A DNA stretch of 7,235 bases from Rubrivivax sp. GTDB lineage: Bacteria; Pseudomonadota; Gammaproteobacteria; Burkholderiales; Burkholderiaceae_C. This document shows positions 5,383 to 7,235 of this stretch, piece after piece (position 1 is the stretch's first letter; each line of letters starts with the position of its first letter). The notes beneath the pieces are model-generated. The model did no database searches. It was not told the origin of the DNA and saw only the letters and a list, made by a program, of their open reading frames with translations. The translations under genes and the position numbers were made by a program. The stretch spans positions 1 through 7,235 of the forward strand of contig JAIXSD010000581.1 of the NCBI GenBank assembly GCA_027484885.1, written 5' to 3'.

Positions 5383-7227
5383 ATGGCTGAGCTTGCGGCA
5401 CCCCAGGCCGCCGCGCTGTGGGCGGCTTTTGATTTCCCGCGCCACCCGCTGGCGCGTGAAGACGGCGAACGGGTGCGGGGTGCGTTCTACGAGCCACCAG
5501 TCCGCTGGCTGCGCGCCCATGCCCCCGAGGAGGTGGTGCCCGTGCTCGATGCCGCGCATGCGGCCAGCCGTGCCGGCGCCTGGGTGCTGGGCGGGCTGCG
5601 TTACGAGGCTGCGGTTGCGCTTGACCCGGCGCTGCGCACCCAGGCTGCGCGCGGTGCGCGCCTGGCTGAGTTCGCGGTGTACGAGCAGGCGCCGCAGCCC
5701 TGGCCCGAAGTTGCAGCCGCTTCGCGCGACTTGCTCACCGACAGCTGGGCCGATGCGCAGGACGAGGCCGCCGAGTCGGTGCAGATCGAACGCATCCGCG
5801 AGTGGATTCGCAGCGGTGACTGCTACCAGGTCAACCTGACCACGCGGCTGCAGTCCCGCTTGTCGCCCGGTGTCGATCTGGCCACCTTCTTTCTGGCCTT
5901 GCACCGCAGCCAGCCCGGCGGCTTCTCGCTGTTCCTGCGCGAGGCCGGCGTGGCCAGCGTTTCGCCCGAGTTGTTCTTTGACTGGCGCCCCGTGCCCGAT
6001 GCCCAGCACAGCTGGCTTTTGGCCGCCCAGCCCATGAAGGGCACGGCGGCGCGCGGCCGCGATGTGGTGGAAGACGAGGCGGCCCAGGCCCATTTGCGCA
6101 CCAGCGAAAAAGAACGGGCCGAGAACCTGATGATCGTGGACCTGCTGCGCAACGACATCGGCCGCGTGGCCCAGCTCGGCAGCGTGCGCGTGCCGCGCTT
6201 GTTTGAGCTGCACGCCTTGCCGACCGTCTGGCAGATGACTTCCACCATCAGCGCCGTCAGCCGGCCGCGCCTGCGCTTGTCGGAGCTGTTCGCGGCCCTG
6301 TTTCCTTGCGGCTCGGTCACCGGTGCGCCCAAGGTGCGGGCCATGCAGATCATTGCCGAGCTGGAGCCGCAGCCGCGCGGCTGGTATTGCGGTGCGCTGG
6401 GGCTTTTGCAGCCCGGCGGCGTGGCCACGTTCAACGTGCCCATCCGCACGGTGGAGCAGGGCGAGGGCGCTGATGCCGCCTATCTGTCGGCCGGCGTCGG
6501 CAGTGCCATCACGCTCGATTCCGAAGCCGCGGCCGAGGTGGCCGAGTGGCGGGCCAAGGCCCGCTTTCTGCTGCGTGCCCAGGCGCCGGTGGCGGCGCTG
6601 GAAACACTGCGACTCTCCGCTGGCCAGTGGGTGCGGCTGAGCGGCCATCTGACCCGTTTGCAGCGCACCTGCCAGCATTTCGGGCTCAAGCCCAAGCTGC
6701 CCGAGCTGCGCGCAGCCTTGGCTGAGCTGGCGGCGGCGCATGCGCAGGGTGAATGGCGTGTGCGCCTCACGTTCTGCGCACACGCAGGCCTGCAAATGCG
6801 CGCCACGCCGCTGGAGCCGACACCAAATTGCGTGATACTCGCGCTGGCTGCACACGCCATCGCCTCGCAAGGGGCGGCGGCCGAGTTCATCCAGCACAAG
6901 ACCACGCGGCGCGAGGTGTACGAGGCCTTCGCCGCTGCCAAGCCTGCCGGGGCTTTTGATGTGCTGCTGTGGAACGAGGCCGGGGAACTGACCGAGTGCA
7001 GCTTTGGCAATATCGCCGTGCAAATTGAGGGGCAGTGGTTGACGCCACGCCTGCAAGCCGGGCTTCTGCCCGGTGTTTACCGAGATGAACTTCTGCAAGA
7101 AGGGCGGCTGCGCGAGGCGCAGCTGATGAAGAGCGATCTGAAGCGCGCCCAAGCCCTTGCATTTTTTAACAGCCTGCGCGGCTGGTGTCCTGCCAGCCTG
7201 CTGAACCCGGGTGAGCTGCCGCTCTGA
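5383..7227 (+). CDS. pabB: Bifunctional aminodeoxychorismate synthase component I / aminodeoxychorismate lyase (PabB-PabC fusion)
   Basis: The 614-residue protein fuses two steps of p-aminobenzoate synthesis. The PabB part (about 1-400) amidates chorismate at C4 to 4-amino-4-deoxychorismate, normally with ammonia from the glutaminase PabA. The PabC part (about 405-610) is a fold-type IV PLP lyase that releases pyruvate to give pABA for folate. PabB evidence: GDCYQVNLTTR (145-155), QPMKGT (216-221) whose K219 is the active-site lysine separating PabB from anthranilate synthase, SEKERAENLMIVDLLRNDIG (241-260), and PCGSVTGAPKVRAM (308-321). PabC evidence: the PLP-binding lysine candidate K506 in QHKTTRREVYEAF and LLWNEAGELTECSFGNIAV (528-546). 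A ribosome-binding site AGGA lies at 5370-5373. No pabA gene is in the window. An ATG begins at 7228 immediately after the stop, which may be the next gene, but only 8 bases are visible. Confidence 0.95.
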   Translation: MAELAAPQAAALWAAFDFPRHPLAREDGERVRGAFYEPPVRWLRAHAPEEVVPVLDAAHAASRAGAWVLGGLRYEAAVALDPALRTQAARGARLAEFAVYEQAPQPWPEVAAASRDLLTDSWADAQDEAAESVQIERIREWIRSGDCYQVNLTTRLQSRLSPGVDLATFFLALHRSQPGGFSLFLREAGVASVSPELFFDWRPVPDAQHSWLLAAQPMKGTAARGRDVVEDEAAQAHLRTSEKERAENLMIVDLLRNDIGRVAQLGSVRVPRLFELHALPTVWQMTSTISAVSRPRLRLSELFAALFPCGSVTGAPKVRAMQIIAELEPQPRGWYCGALGLLQPGGVATFNVPIRTVEQGEGADAAYLSAGVGSAITLDSEAAAEVAEWRAKARFLLRAQAPVAALETLRLSAGQWVRLSGHLTRLQRTCQHFGLKPKLPELRAALAELAAAHAQGEWRVRLTFCAHAGLQMRATPLEPTPNCVILALAAHAIASQGAAAEFIQHKTTRREVYEAFAAAKPAGAFDVLLWNEAGELTECSFGNIAVQIEGQWLTPRLQAGLLPGVYRDELLQEGRLREAQLMKSDLKRAQALAFFNSLRGWCPASLLNPGELPL

Positions 7228-7235
7228 ATGAAACA

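Noticed and set aside
5358..5390. Ten-codon mini frame (MFMSRIGAHG) overlapping the pabBC start, considered as a leader peptide
   Set aside because: It has no Shine-Dalgarno, no run of regulatory codons and no attenuator hairpin nearby; chance is the simpler explanation.
5362..7152. 596-codon open frame on the minus strand opposite pabBC
   Set aside because: It is a shadow: its product is rich in Gln, Arg, Gly and His with no family resemblance, while the plus-strand frame carries all PabB and PabC motifs.
1..7235. Search for tRNA, rRNA, CRISPR arrays, transposase genes and toxin-antitoxin pairs
   Set aside because: No tRNA-like or rRNA sequence, regular repeat-spacer array, transposase motif or small paired gene could be recognised by eye.

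Overview
This is a GC-rich chromosomal window with housekeeping gene content. Protein style (the pabB-pabC fusion, the rsgA/M48 peptidase/orn cluster, RsmB with an Ala/Pro-rich N-terminus) suggests a betaproteobacterium of the order Burkholderiales, probably near Comamonadaceae or Sphaerotilaceae (Roseateles/Rubrivivax-like). That placement is inferred from recognised protein sequences; no database search was run.

Layout: (1) 1-459, minus strand, the first 153 codons of rsmB (16S rRNA m5C methyltransferase), cut by the window edge and starting with GTG. (2) 582-1310, plus, folE (GTP cyclohydrolase I), divergent from rsmB. (3) 1371-1793, plus, a stand-alone BLUF blue-light sensor with all flavin-site residues, 60 bp behind folE. 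(4) 1794-2436, a 643-bp gene-free stretch between the convergent BLUF and rsgA genes, filled by two related, oppositely oriented, highly structured repeat units. (5) 2437-3354, minus, rsgA, overlapping by 4 nt (GTGA) the upstream M48/Ste24-type membrane peptidase (3351-4646, minus). (6) 4742-5332, plus, orn (oligoribonuclease), divergent from the peptidase. (7) 5383-7227, plus, a pabB-pabC fusion for p-aminobenzoate synthesis.

Functional themes: rsmB, rsgA and orn serve ribosome maturation and RNA turnover. folE and pabBC feed the pterin and pABA branches of folate synthesis, although they are not in one operon. The folE-BLUF pair raises the possibility of a link between light sensing and pterin supply.

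The least explained part is the 1834-2381 repeat region. The two units share three hairpins with conserved linkers. At three stem positions both sides differ between the copies yet stay paired, and one further position differs as G-C versus G.U. Each unit is also bounded by its own inverted terminal repeats. I do not recognise the family; it behaves like a mobile or structured-RNA intergenic element and could also act as a two-way transcription barrier between the convergent genes.
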